From positions 1 to 64,000 of the forward strand of contig JBIOUX010000115.1 in assembly GCA_044867425.1 (NCBI GenBank): DNA of 64,000 nt, read 5' to 3'. Positions 47,520-57,206 of the stretch are shown piece after piece. Under the pieces are notes generated by a model. The model had not been told where the DNA came from. It saw only the letters and a list, made by a program, of their open reading frames with translations, and ran no database searches. The first letter of the stretch is position 1. Every line of letters begins with the position of its first letter. Position numbers and translations under genes: made by a program. The stretch is from CAWBJP01 sp044867425. Lineage in GTDB: Bacteria; Actinomycetota; Acidimicrobiia; IMCC26256; BP-133.

Positions 47520-47581
47520 CTCAGTGGTAGAGCAGTGCTCTCGTAAAGCACAGGCCGTCGGTTCAATCCCGACCTCGGGCT
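47510..47581 (+). tRNA. tRNA-Thr (anticodon CGU)
   Basis: 72 nt. Acceptor GCCCGAG/CTCGGGC, D arm GCTC/GAGC with loop AGTGGTA, anticodon arm GTGCT/AGCAC with loop CTCGTAA (anticodon CGT), T arm GTCGG/CCGAC with loop TTCAATC, discriminator T. No CCA is encoded. Its first 10 nt overlap the 3' end of holB, whose stop TAG becomes tRNA positions 8-10. Confidence 0.95.
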
Positions 47582-47756
47582 CTCACTCTTCGCCCCAAGG
47601 CGTTCGCACTTTTGCTGCTCCAGCCGGCACAACTGCGAACACCTCACCTGCCTCCAGCTCCGGCGCTCTCTGTGCGAGCATCGCCCCATCGTTCGGAAGG
47701 TACAGACACGAGCGCGCCCGGCGTGGGCGCTGACGGCCCGGCTCCGAGAACTGTCC

Positions 47757-49187
47757 GTGGAGGTATGGGTCCTGGCGGCCATGGTCGTCGTCTGGGCGGT
47801 GGTGTTCGGCAAGCTCGTCTACCTCCGCCACGACCGGTTCGCGTCCCAGTCCTTCGACCTCGGCATCTTCGACCAGGCGGCGTGGCTGGCCTCCCGGGGC
47901 GGTGACCTGTTCATCTCCGTCCGGGGCCTCGACCTGCTCGGCCACCACGCCAACCTGGGCCTGTTCCTGTTCGCCCCCTTCTACTGGTTGGGCGCCGGCC
48001 CCCACTTCCTCAACCTCATCCAGGTCGCCTCGATGGCGTTGGGGGCTGTCCCCCTCTTCCTCCTGGCCCGGGACCGGTGGGGGAGCCCCCGGCTGGCCCT
48101 GGTGCCGGCCGGCGCCTACCTGCTGCACCCGGCGCTGGGCTTCTTCGCCTGGGAGACGTTTCATCCCGACGTCATGGCCATTACCCCGCTCTTCTTCGCC
48201 TGGTGGTTCGCCCGCCGGGAGCGCTGGGGACCCTTCGCCGCCTGCCTCATCTACGCCGCCTGCTGGAAGGAGGACGTGTCCCTGGCCGTCGCCGTGTTCG
48301 GTGCCGTTGTCTTCTTCCGGGGGCACCGGCGGGTCGGGGCGCTGACCGCCGTGTCCGGGGTGGTCTGGTTCCTCTTCGTCAACCGGGTCCTGCTCCCGGG
48401 CGTGAGCGGCGAGGCCTTCTACGACCACATCTTCAGCAACCTGGGGGACTCGCCGTGGGAGATCGCCACCACCCTGCTGTTCCACCCCACCCGCATCATC
48501 CGGGCCCTCGGGGCCCCCGACGCCCGCACCTACGTCTGGCAGATGCTGGGCCCGTTCGGCTTCCTCCCCCTGCTCGCCCCGGCTGCCTTCGGCCTCGGTG
48601 CGCCCCAGCTCCTCCTCAACGTCGTGTCCGAAGCCGGCTTCACCCGGGAGATCCACTACCACTTCTCCTCCCTGCCCCTGACGGCGATGACGCTGGCCAC
48701 GGTGGAGGCCATCGCCTTCCTGGGCCGGCGCCCGTCCGTTCGCCGGGCGCTGGTCGGGGGGCTGGCGGCCACCTCCCTGGCCGGCGCCGTCCTCTGGGGC
48801 CTGTCGCCCATCGGCCGGGAGTACGACCAGGGCTGGTGGCCCCTGGCCGCCGACCCCCGGCTGGCCTCCAAACAGGAGGCGGTGTCACTACCTCCCGGGG
48901 ACGCGTCGGTGACCGCCACCTACGAGTTCGTTCCCCACCTGACCCACCGGCGGGCCATCTACGACTGGCCCAATCCGTGGGTGGCGAGGAACTGGGGGGT
49001 GGAGGACGAGAACCTCCCCGATCCTCGGGTGGTGCAATGGCTGGTGGTCGACCGCCGGCTGACCGGCGAGACGTCCGACGCGTTCGAGCGCATCCTGCGT
49101 GACGGCGAGTTCGAGGTGGTCTTCGATCGCGACGAGATCGTGGTGGCCCGCCGGGTGGGCTCGGGACCCTCCCCGCCCGCCCGGTAG
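47757..49187 (+). CDS. DUF2079 polytopic membrane protein
   Basis: 476 residues, about 9-10 hydrophobic segments, with the DUF2079 opening SFDLGIFDQAAWLASRGGDL and GHHANLGLFLFAPFYWLGAG. The family resembles GT-C/PMT-type glycosyltransferases, with conserved acidic residues in the first extracytoplasmic loop (LGIFDQ), so a lipid-sugar transferase role is possible but unproven. The C-terminus is soluble (VTATYEFVPHLTHRRAIYDW). GTG at 47757; the 175 bp after the tRNA contain a GTTCGCA/TGCGAAC inverted repeat (47602, 47634) and no gene. Confidence 0.82.
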   Translation: MEVWVLAAMVVVWAVVFGKLVYLRHDRFASQSFDLGIFDQAAWLASRGGDLFISVRGLDLLGHHANLGLFLFAPFYWLGAGPHFLNLIQVASMALGAVPLFLLARDRWGSPRLALVPAGAYLLHPALGFFAWETFHPDVMAITPLFFAWWFARRERWGPFAACLIYAACWKEDVSLAVAVFGAVVFFRGHRRVGALTAVSGVVWFLFVNRVLLPGVSGEAFYDHIFSNLGDSPWEIATTLLFHPTRIIRALGAPDARTYVWQMLGPFGFLPLLAPAAFGLGAPQLLLNVVSEAGFTREIHYHFSSLPLTAMTLATVEAIAFLGRRPSVRRALVGGLAATSLAGAVLWGLSPIGREYDQGWWPLAADPRLASKQEAVSLPPGDASVTATYEFVPHLTHRRAIYDWPNPWVARNWGVEDENLPDPRVVQWLVVDRRLTGETSDAFERILRDGEFEVVFDRDEIVVARRVGSGPSPPAR

Positions 49188-49190
49188 GCT
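49185..49190 (+). promoter_or_regulatory. -10 box TAGGCT before the ECF sigma gene
   Basis: TAGGCT ends 8 nt before the ATG at 49199, and its first three bases are the stop codon of the DUF2079 gene. A leaderless or near-leaderless transcript is likely. ECF sigma genes are often autoregulated, but no clear GGAAC-type -35 is seen. Confidence 0.5.
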
Positions 49191-49198
49191 GCGCCGCC

Positions 49199-49777
49199 AT
49201 GGCCGATCCGGCGACGTTCTCCGAACTCGCCATGCCCTACATGGGGCCGCTCTACTCCGCCGCCCTGCGCATGACGCGCAACCCGGCCGACGCCGAGGAT
49301 CTCGTCCAGGAGACGTACCTGCGGGCCTACCGCGCCTTCGACACCTTCCAGGAGGGGACGAACCTCAAGGCCTGGCTGTACCGGATCCTGACCAACACGT
49401 TCATCAACCAGTACCGGGCGGCCAAACGCCGGCCCGACCAGAGCGACATCGAAGATGTGGAGGACCTCTACCTCTACCGTCGGCTCGGGGGTCTGGAAGC
49501 GGCCATGGCCGGCCGCAGCCCCGAGACCGAGGTCCTCGAAGGCATCCCCGACGCCGAGGTGAAGGAGGCCCTCGAGTCCCTCCCCGAGCAGTTCCGCATG
49601 GCCGTCCTCCTGGCCGATGTGGAGGGTTTCGCCTACAAGGAGATCGCCGAAATCCTCGATATTCCCATCGGAACGGTCATGAGCCGCCTCCATCGTGGAA
49701 GAAAGCAGCTGCAGAAACGGTTATGGGAGTACGCCGTCGAACGAGGACTCGCCACCGGAACCGGCCCGGCGCGTTGA
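49199..49777 (+). CDS. ECF sigma factor (SigR/SigH-like)
   Basis: 192 residues. Region 2: DAEDLVQETYLRAYRAFDTF and LKAWLYRILTNTFINQYRAA. Region 4: LPEQFRMAVLLADVEGFAYK and IAEILDIPIGTVMSRLHRGR. The sequence is close to actinobacterial SigR/SigH, which run the thiol-oxidative stress response, and the next gene is an RsrA-like zinc anti-sigma, supporting that group. ATG at 49199. Confidence 0.93.
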   Translation: MADPATFSELAMPYMGPLYSAALRMTRNPADAEDLVQETYLRAYRAFDTFQEGTNLKAWLYRILTNTFINQYRAAKRRPDQSDIEDVEDLYLYRRLGGLEAAMAGRSPETEVLEGIPDAEVKEALESLPEQFRMAVLLADVEGFAYKEIAEILDIPIGTVMSRLHRGRKQLQKRLWEYAVERGLATGTGPAR

Positions 49778-49796
49778 GGGGACGCAACATCGACCG

Positions 49797-50030
49797 ATGA
49801 TGGACTGCACCGAAGCGATACACGAGATCTACCACTATCTGGACGGCGAGCTCACCGAGGAGAAACGGGCCGTCATCGCCCGCCACCTCGACCTGTGCCC
49901 GCCGTGTGCCAACGGGTTCGACTTCGAGACGGAGCTGAGGTCGCTCATCGCCCGAAAGTGCCGCGATGACGTGCCCCCGGACCTGCGGCGGCGCATCGCC
50001 GAAGCGATCGGGCACGAGCCCCCTCCGTAG
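49797..50030 (+). CDS. RsrA-like zinc-binding anti-sigma factor
   Basis: 77 residues. The zinc anti-sigma motif HLDLCPPCANGF (His-x3-Cys-x2-Cys) is preceded by CTEAIHEIYHYLDGELTEEK, matching RsrA/RshA. Disulphide stress is expected to release zinc and free the sigma factor. ATG at 49797 (a second ATG follows directly at 49800). It lies 19 bp after the sigma gene. Confidence 0.9.
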   Translation: MMDCTEAIHEIYHYLDGELTEEKRAVIARHLDLCPPCANGFDFETELRSLIARKCRDDVPPDLRRRIAEAIGHEPPP

Positions 50031-50135
50031 CCGGAGCCCAACACCCGCCCGGTACCATGGTGGTGGACACCCCACCTACGACCCTCGCCGCGAGGCGGGC
50101 CGAAGTAAGCAGAGTCGTGCCATGAAGGAGATCGC

Positions 50136-50366
50136 GTGAAGGTCGGTCGCGTCGCTGTGCTGTCCCTGATCGTCTTCGTGGCCGGGGCCGCCCCGGCGTC
50201 CGCTGCCCCGCTGCTCGCCGCGGTCAAGCGTCCCTGGCACTACTGGCTCGCCCCCGTGCTGACGCTGAGCTTCCTCGGCATCGCCGTGATGTTGGCACTC
50301 GGCTACCTGGTCCGCGTGGTGATGGCCAAATACGGCATCCGGGTCGGGAGGCGGTCGGCCGGGTGA
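50136..50366 (+). CDS. Small membrane protein
   Basis: 76 residues. A signal-like N-terminus (MKVGRVAVLSLIVFVAGAAP, ASAAPLL), then one membrane helix (LAPVLTLSFLGIAVMLALGY) and a basic C-terminus (KYGIRVGRRSAG). GTG at 50136 has AAGGAG five bases upstream. Its stop overlaps the metalloprotease start by 4 bp. Unknown function. Confidence 0.75.
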   Translation: MKVGRVAVLSLIVFVAGAAPASAAPLLAAVKRPWHYWLAPVLTLSFLGIAVMLALGYLVRVVMAKYGIRVGRRSAG

Positions 50367-51442
50367 CGGCCGGCACGAACGGTCCGATCCCCGAACCGGT
50401 CGACTGGCGCCTGGCCGAGCGGCTGGCGCGCCGGGTGGCGGGACGGGACCCCCTGGAGCGCTCCTATCTGGCCGCCTCGCTCCAGGCCGACTTCGAGCAG
50501 GCCACCACCCGGGCCGAGGCGCTGGTGGGCGAGTTCACCGGCCTCATCGCCCCCGAAGACCCGGCCCGGGCCCTGGTCCTCGACCGCCAGGGCTGGGTGG
50601 ACGCCAACGTGGCCTCCTTCCGGCGCACCCTGGAGCCCTTCACCCGCCGGGTGGGCGAGCGGATGGCCAAAAGCTCCTTCGCCCCTGTGGGGCGGAGTGT
50701 GGCCGGCGCCGAGATGGGGGTGCTGTTGGGCTTCCTGGCCCAGCGGGTCCTGGGCCAGTACGACCTCCTCGTGCCCGAGGAGGGCGAGAACAGCGACGCC
50801 GTCTACTACGTCGGTCCCAACATCCTCTCCCTGGAGAAGCGGTTCGGGTTCCGCCCCGGGGACTTCCGGCTGTGGATCGCCCTCCACGAGGTCACCCACC
50901 GGGCCCAGTTCCGGGCCGTGCCGTGGATGAAGGGCTACTTCCTCTCGCTGGTGCAGGGCTCGCTGTCGATGATCGAGCCCGACCCCAAGCGCCTGGTGCG
51001 GGCTCTGGAGCGAGCCGCCGAGGCCGCCCGTCGGGGCCGCAACCCCCTGGATGACGGCGGCCTCGTGGGCCTCTTCGCCACCGACGAGCAGAAAGTCGTG
51101 ATCGACCAGGTGCAGGCGCTCATGTCCCTCCTCGAGGGTCATGGCAACGTGGTCATGGACCGCCTGGGGGCGGCCCACGTGCGCGGCGTCGAACGCATGT
51201 CGGCCGTCTTAAAGGCACGGCGGGCCCCCGGCGGGGTGGCCGGCCAGATGCGCAAGCTGTTCGGGATCGAGATGAAGATGCGCCAGTACGAGGTCGGCGA
51301 GCGCTTCATCAACGCCGTCGAGCAGCGAGCGGGCCTCTCCGCCCTCGATGCCGCTTGGCGCAGCTCCGAGGACCTCCCGACCCTGCCCGAGCTGGAGGAC
51401 CCCGAACGGTGGCTGGACCGGGTGAGCGCCAAGACGGGCTGA
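50363..51442 (+). CDS. Zinc-dependent metalloprotease, DUF2342 (Rv3626c-like)
   Basis: 359 residues. The zincin motif HEVTH is at about residues 175-179 within LWIALHEVTHRAQFRAVPWM; the third ligand probably lies in ERFINAVEQRAG or the helix before it. This family was named coenzyme F420 biosynthesis-associated from phylogenetic profiling; its substrate is unknown. GTG at 50363. The order DUF2342-tilS-hpt matches Mycobacterium Rv3626c-Rv3624c. Confidence 0.87.
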   Translation: MTAGTNGPIPEPVDWRLAERLARRVAGRDPLERSYLAASLQADFEQATTRAEALVGEFTGLIAPEDPARALVLDRQGWVDANVASFRRTLEPFTRRVGERMAKSSFAPVGRSVAGAEMGVLLGFLAQRVLGQYDLLVPEEGENSDAVYYVGPNILSLEKRFGFRPGDFRLWIALHEVTHRAQFRAVPWMKGYFLSLVQGSLSMIEPDPKRLVRALERAAEAARRGRNPLDDGGLVGLFATDEQKVVIDQVQALMSLLEGHGNVVMDRLGAAHVRGVERMSAVLKARRAPGGVAGQMRKLFGIEMKMRQYEVGERFINAVEQRAGLSALDAAWRSSEDLPTLPELEDPERWLDRVSAKTG

Positions 51443-51471
51443 GCCCCGCCGGCGGGGCCGATTTCACCGGG

Positions 51472-52746
51472 GTGGAGCCCCCGGTGGTGGTGGCGTGCTC
51501 CGGCGGGCCGGATTCGACCGCCCTGCTGGCGCTGGCCGCCGCGGCCGGGCTCCAGCCGACGGCCGTGCACGTGGACCATGCCGCCCGGCCCGGCAGCGCC
51601 GCCGAGGCGGAGATCGTGGCCGGGTTCGCCGCCCGGTTGGGGGCAGGCTTCCTGGCCGAACGGGCGCCCACGGGTCTGGGTCCGGGGTTCGAGGCCCGGG
51701 CCCGGGAGGGTCGCTACGCCGCTCTGGAGCGGGCCCGGGCGGCGCTCGGAGCCACCGCCATCCTGGTGGGCCACACCCGGGACGATCAGGCCGAGACGGT
51801 CCTCCTCAACCTGCTCCGGGGTGGCGCCACCACCGGCCTGGCCGGCATCCCCCGGCGGCGGGAGCGCATCGTCCGGCCCCTCCTCGACGTTCCCCGGGCC
51901 GACCTGGCCGCCCTCTGTGCCCGCCTCGGGATCGATCCCGTCGTCGACCCCATGAACGACGACCCCGCCCATCGGCGGGTCTGGCTGCGCCGGGAGATGA
52001 TCCCGGCCCTGGAGGAAGCCGCCGACCGGAACCTGCGGGCCGTCCTGGCCCGGCAGGCGGCCGTGGCCCGGGGCGAATCGACCCTGCTCGACGACCTGGC
52101 CGGCGAAGCGCTCCGGGCCGCCGGGGACCCGCCGGCGGTCGACGCCCTGGCCGGCCTGCCCGAGGCGCTGGCCCGCCGGGTCCTGCGCCTGTGGCTGGGA
52201 CCACCCGCCCCCTCCGCCGGTCACATCGAGACCGTGCTCGGCATCATCTTCGACCGGCGCCGGGCCGCTGACCTGCCCGGCGGTGTCCGGGTGGTGCGCA
52301 GCGGCGGCCGCCTCCACCGCGTCGAAGGCCAGTCCCCCGGCGCCGAGCCGGTGAACGTCGACCTGCCCGGGACGGCCTGGGGCCACGGGGTCCATCTGGA
52401 GGCGTGGGTGGAGCGCAGCGCCCCCGTGCGCTGGCCCGACGGCCGGTGGACGGCGGTCCTCGACGCCGAGCGGGTCGGGGCCGCCGGCGTCTTGCGGACG
52501 GCCCGCTCCGGCGAGCGGTTCGTGCCCCTCGGCCTGTCCGGCCACAAGTCGATCACCGACGCCCTGGCCGAGGCCGGCGTCCCGGCCGAGGACCGGGGCC
52601 GTCATCCCCTGCTGGCCACGCCGGGTGGTGAGGTGATCTGGCTTCTCGGGTACCGTGTCGACGACCGCGTCCGGGTTTCGGCTGAGACCCGGCGCTTCCT
52701 GTGGGTGACGGTCGAGGCAGTTGAGGGGGGAGGCAGCCGGGGGTGA
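51472..52746 (+). CDS. tilS: tRNA(Ile)-lysidine synthetase
   Basis: Converts C34 of tRNA-Ile(CAU) to lysidine so that it reads AUA. About 424 residues. The PP-loop is VVACSGGPDSTALLALAAAA, followed by VHVDHAARPGSAAEAEIVAG, GHTRDDQAETVLLNLLRGG and the GLAGIPRRRERIVRPLL core. The C-terminal TilS domain is present (LRTARSGERFVPLGLSGHKS). GTG at 51472 is the first ordinary start; a few upstream in-frame codons from CTG at 51439 could also be used. Its stop overlaps hpt by 4 bp. Confidence 0.92.
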   Translation: MEPPVVVACSGGPDSTALLALAAAAGLQPTAVHVDHAARPGSAAEAEIVAGFAARLGAGFLAERAPTGLGPGFEARAREGRYAALERARAALGATAILVGHTRDDQAETVLLNLLRGGATTGLAGIPRRRERIVRPLLDVPRADLAALCARLGIDPVVDPMNDDPAHRRVWLRREMIPALEEAADRNLRAVLARQAAVARGESTLLDDLAGEALRAAGDPPAVDALAGLPEALARRVLRLWLGPPAPSAGHIETVLGIIFDRRRAADLPGGVRVVRSGGRLHRVEGQSPGAEPVNVDLPGTAWGHGVHLEAWVERSAPVRWPDGRWTAVLDAERVGAAGVLRTARSGERFVPLGLSGHKSITDALAEAGVPAEDRGRHPLLATPGGEVIWLLGYRVDDRVRVSAETRRFLWVTVEAVEGGGSRG

Positions 52747-53276
52747 ACGATCCCAACCTGGGGCCGGTGGTCGTCTCCGAAGACGAGCTGGTGGGGCGGG
52801 TGGTCGAGCTGGGAAAGGAGATCACCTCCGACTACCAGGACCGCCCCCCGCTACTCGTCGGTGTCCTCAAAGGCGCCTTCATGTTCATGAGCGACCTGGC
52901 CCGGGCCGTGGACCTGCCTCTGGAGCTCGACTTCATGGCCGTGTCCTCCTACGGGTCGGCCACCAAGACGTCGGGTGTGGTGCGGATCATCAAGGACCTG
53001 GACGCCGACCTCTCCGGACGGCACGTCCTGATCGTGGAGGACATCGTCGACTCCGGCCTCACCCTGGCCTACCTGCGCAAGAACCTGGCCGCCCGCTCCC
53101 CGGCGACGCTCGAGGTGTGCTCGCTGCTGGTCAAAGAGGGACTCCAGAAGGTCGATCCCGACCTGCGCTATGTCGGGTTCCGCATCCCGCCCGCCTTCGT
53201 CGTCGGCTACGGCCTCGACGTGGATGAGCGTTATCGCAACCTGCCATATGTCTGCGAGTACGCCGGTCCCCTGTAA
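52743..53276 (+). CDS. hpt: Hypoxanthine-guanine phosphoribosyltransferase
   Basis: Purine salvage, 177 residues. The PRPP loop is VLIVEDIVDSGLTLAYL, the flexible loop VSSYGSATKTSGVV, and the base-binding part VVGYGLDVDERYRNLPYVCE. GTG at 52743 overlaps the tilS stop, and ftsH follows after 37 bp, the order conserved in many bacteria. Confidence 0.95.
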   Translation: MNDPNLGPVVVSEDELVGRVVELGKEITSDYQDRPPLLVGVLKGAFMFMSDLARAVDLPLELDFMAVSSYGSATKTSGVVRIIKDLDADLSGRHVLIVEDIVDSGLTLAYLRKNLAARSPATLEVCSLLVKEGLQKVDPDLRYVGFRIPPAFVVGYGLDVDERYRNLPYVCEYAGPL

Positions 53277-53313
53277 CCTCTAGGGACCCCAGATTGATCG
53301 GAGTCCTCCAGCT

Positions 53314-55227
<1,914 letters not shown>

Positions 55228-55246
55228 TCCAGCTACAACCAGGCGG

Positions 55247-56230
55247 TCAGGACGTGGCGTAGGCCGCCAGTGCCGGCTCGGTGGTCAGATGGTGCTCGCT
55301 GGCCCGCGTGTAGAGGTCGTAATGGAGTTGAACGGACTTCGCCACCGCCTCGGCCGTGTCCACGCCGGGCATTGCACCCTGGAGGCAGACGGCACGGTCG
55401 ATACGTCCGGGGTCGGCTGACCCCGGGTGGGCCAGAGCATCGATGATGATCGCGTAGTACGCGGCGTCGAACAGGGCCTGGAAGTGCTCGCCGGTACGGC
55501 CGGGGCAGATGTCCTGGGTGGCGATGTTGGCGGCCCCTTCGAGCCGGGAGCTCTCGGTCCAGGGGTCCCCGCCGCCGCTGCCCGTCAGCCAGACGAACTG
55601 ATCGGTGCGGGAGTAGACGGAGGTGTACGAGACGTCCCCGGGGGTTTCATCGCCGGCGTTGAGCGCAGCGAGGAACTTCGAGTTCGGCTTCATCTGCCAG
55701 AACGGCGCGACGCAGCTCTGGAAGCAGAGGACCTCGGTCTCCGTGAACCCGTGGCTGACCCCGGCCATGACCACCATGTCGTCCACTGTCTGGCGGATGT
55801 CGGGCCACCACTTGATCGCCCAGCGCGGCTCCAGGGGTCCCTGGCTGAAGCCGACGACGTCCACCTTGCTGTTCGCCCGGGACGCCATTGACCGGATGGC
55901 GTGGACGACGTACTCGGTCGAGACCTGCATGTCCGCTCGGGCGTAGTCCGGCAGGGTCACGGCGCAGACGTCGTAGCCCTGCGACGACAGGACCTTGACG
56001 TAGTTCCACGACCAGGCTTCAGCGGTACCCGCCGTCCCGTGCACGAGCAGGACCGGCTCGTGGGCGCCCGAGAAACTGTCGGGGCATGACAGGGCGGTGG
56101 CCAGCGTCTCTTCCGCCACCTGCAGCGTCGGACCCGGGTAGCCGGATTCGGAGGCGGAGGCGGAGCTGGTCAGAGAGATTCCGGAGAGCAGGATGAGACT
56201 GGCGAGGACGGCGAGAGTGCGTTGCTTCAT
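55247..56230 (-). CDS. Secreted CalB-like lipase
   Basis: 327 residues. The signal peptide ends SSASASESG. The mature part resembles Candida antarctica lipase B: oxyanion region PVLLVHGTAGTAEAWSWNYV, QVSTEYVVHAIRSM, nucleophile elbow VVGFSQGPLEPRWAIKWWPD (Ser129), acid in YSRTDQFVW (Asp210) and His249 in RTGEHFQALFDAAYYAIIID. The triad order and spacing fit CalB. Substrate unknown, most likely acylglycerols or other esters outside the cell. ATG at 56230. It sits on the opposite strand between ftsH and folE, where no such gene is found in mycobacteria, so it may be an insertion. Confidence 0.85.
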   Translation of the reverse strand: MKQRTLAVLASLILLSGISLTSSASASESGYPGPTLQVAEETLATALSCPDSFSGAHEPVLLVHGTAGTAEAWSWNYVKVLSSQGYDVCAVTLPDYARADMQVSTEYVVHAIRSMASRANSKVDVVGFSQGPLEPRWAIKWWPDIRQTVDDMVVMAGVSHGFTETEVLCFQSCVAPFWQMKPNSKFLAALNAGDETPGDVSYTSVYSRTDQFVWLTGSGGGDPWTESSRLEGAANIATQDICPGRTGEHFQALFDAAYYAIIIDALAHPGSADPGRIDRAVCLQGAMPGVDTAEAVAKSVQLHYDLYTRASEHHLTTEPALAAYATS

Positions 56231-56302
56231 CTTGTACCCCTCCCTTTCGCCGCCAGCGTAATCCCAGGGTTCTCCGGGCCACCAGGATGGATTGGCTGAC
56301 GC

Positions 56303-57112
56303 TCAGGGCCGGTTGTGGATGAACTGCAGGGCCTCGGCCCGGGTGGCAGGGTTGTCCCGGAAGAGGCCCCGCACGGCGGAGGTCACCGTGGTCGTTCCCG
56401 GTTTCTGGACGCCCCGCATGGACATGCAGAGATGCTCCGCCTCGATGACCACCAGGACGCCCCGGGGGTTGAGGCTGCGCTCGATCTCGTCGGCGATCTG
56501 GCTGGTCAGCCGCTCCTGGACCTGGGGCCGGCGGGAGTACGACTCGACCAGCCGGGCCAGCTTGGACAGGCCGGTGATGCGCCCGTTCTCGTTCGGAACG
56601 TAGGCCACGTGCGCCTGGCCGAGCATGGGGATGAGGTGATGTTCACAGAGACTGTAAAGAGGGATGTCCTTGACCATGATCATCTCGTCGTGGTCGGCGG
56701 CGAAGGTGACGGCCAGGTGCTGGTCGGGGCAGTCGTGTAGCCCGGAGAAGACCTCTTCGTACATGGCGGCCACCCGCTCGGGGGTCCGGCGCAGGCCGTC
56801 CCGGTCGGGGTTCTCGCCGATGGCCTCGAGGATCTCCCGGACCGCCTTTTCGATGCGCTCCTTGTCGACGCCACCCTCCACCTGCTCGACGACTTCGTCA
56901 GTGACGGCATAGCCGGCCAGCTCCATCAGGTCGGCATAGGAGACATCGAGGGTCCGGCCGAGACCCCGCAGGACATGGGGGGAGGGGGATCTCACCTCGT
57001 CGCGCTCAAGCTTCTGGAGGTAGGCGATCGAGATGCCGGCGCCGTCGGCCACGGACTTGAGCGAGCGCCGTCCGATCTTGCGGAGATCACGGAGTCGGGT
57101 TCCCAGAGACAT
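56303..57112 (-). CDS. folE: XRE helix-turn-helix fused to GTP cyclohydrolase I
   Basis: 269 residues in one unbroken frame. Residues 1-70 form an XRE-type DNA-binding domain (LGTRLRDLRKIGRRSLKSVA, GISIAYLQKLERDEVRSPSP, LDVSYADLMELAGY). Residues 82-269 are a complete FolE, the first enzyme of folate synthesis (GTP to dihydroneopterin triphosphate), with zinc ligands Cys156 and His159 (SLCEHHLIPM) and Cys229 (EAEHLCMSMRG). FolE is normally about 190-220 residues without a DNA-binding part. ATG at 57112 starts the HTH exactly and lies 10 nt after a TATACG -10 box; an ATA-rich extension to 57145 is less likely. Divergent from folP. Confidence 0.9.
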   Translation of the reverse strand: MSLGTRLRDLRKIGRRSLKSVADGAGISIAYLQKLERDEVRSPSPHVLRGLGRTLDVSYADLMELAGYAVTDEVVEQVEGGVDKERIEKAVREILEAIGENPDRDGLRRTPERVAAMYEEVFSGLHDCPDQHLAVTFAADHDEMIMVKDIPLYSLCEHHLIPMLGQAHVAYVPNENGRITGLSKLARLVESYSRRPQVQERLTSQIADEIERSLNPRGVLVVIEAEHLCMSMRGVQKPGTTTVTSAVRGLFRDNPATRAEALQFIHNRP

Positions 57113-57130
57113 GGCTGTCGAGCGTATACG

Positions 57131-57173
57131 AAAGTAGTTGGCCAAGCGCTCGGCTTCCGGCTCCTACTACTTT
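57131..57173. promoter_or_regulatory. Inverted repeat between folE and folP (candidate HTH-FolE operator)
   Basis: AAAGTAGT (57131-57138) and ACTACTTT (57166-57173) are perfect inverted copies, centres 35 bp apart. The left copy lies between the folE -10 (57123-57128, read leftward) and its expected -35. The right copy overlaps the expected -35 of folP (57171-57176) and is part of a smaller palindrome CTAC-TTTG-GTAG. A protein bound here would control both promoters; the XRE domain of FolE is the obvious candidate. Confidence 0.55.
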
Positions 57174-57193
57174 GGTAGCACATTCGGCACCGA

Positions 57194-57199
57194 TAGGCT
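57194..57199 (+). promoter_or_regulatory. -10 box TAGGCT before folP
   Basis: TAGGCT ends 7 nt before the GTG at 57207, with no Shine-Dalgarno, so a leaderless folP transcript is likely. Confidence 0.55.
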
Positions 57200-57206
57200 G
57201 CGAGCC

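Noticed and set aside
47602..47640. GTTCGCA/TGCGAAC inverted repeat after tRNA-Thr as a terminator
   Set aside because: The 25-nt spacer and lack of a following T-run make it a poor terminator; left as unexplained.
56303..57112. HTH-FolE as an assembly or frameshift artefact joining two genes
   Set aside because: The frame is continuous, the linker is an ordinary helical sequence, codon usage is uniform, and the -10 box sits just before the HTH start. An internal start for a separate FolE has no good Shine-Dalgarno that I can see.
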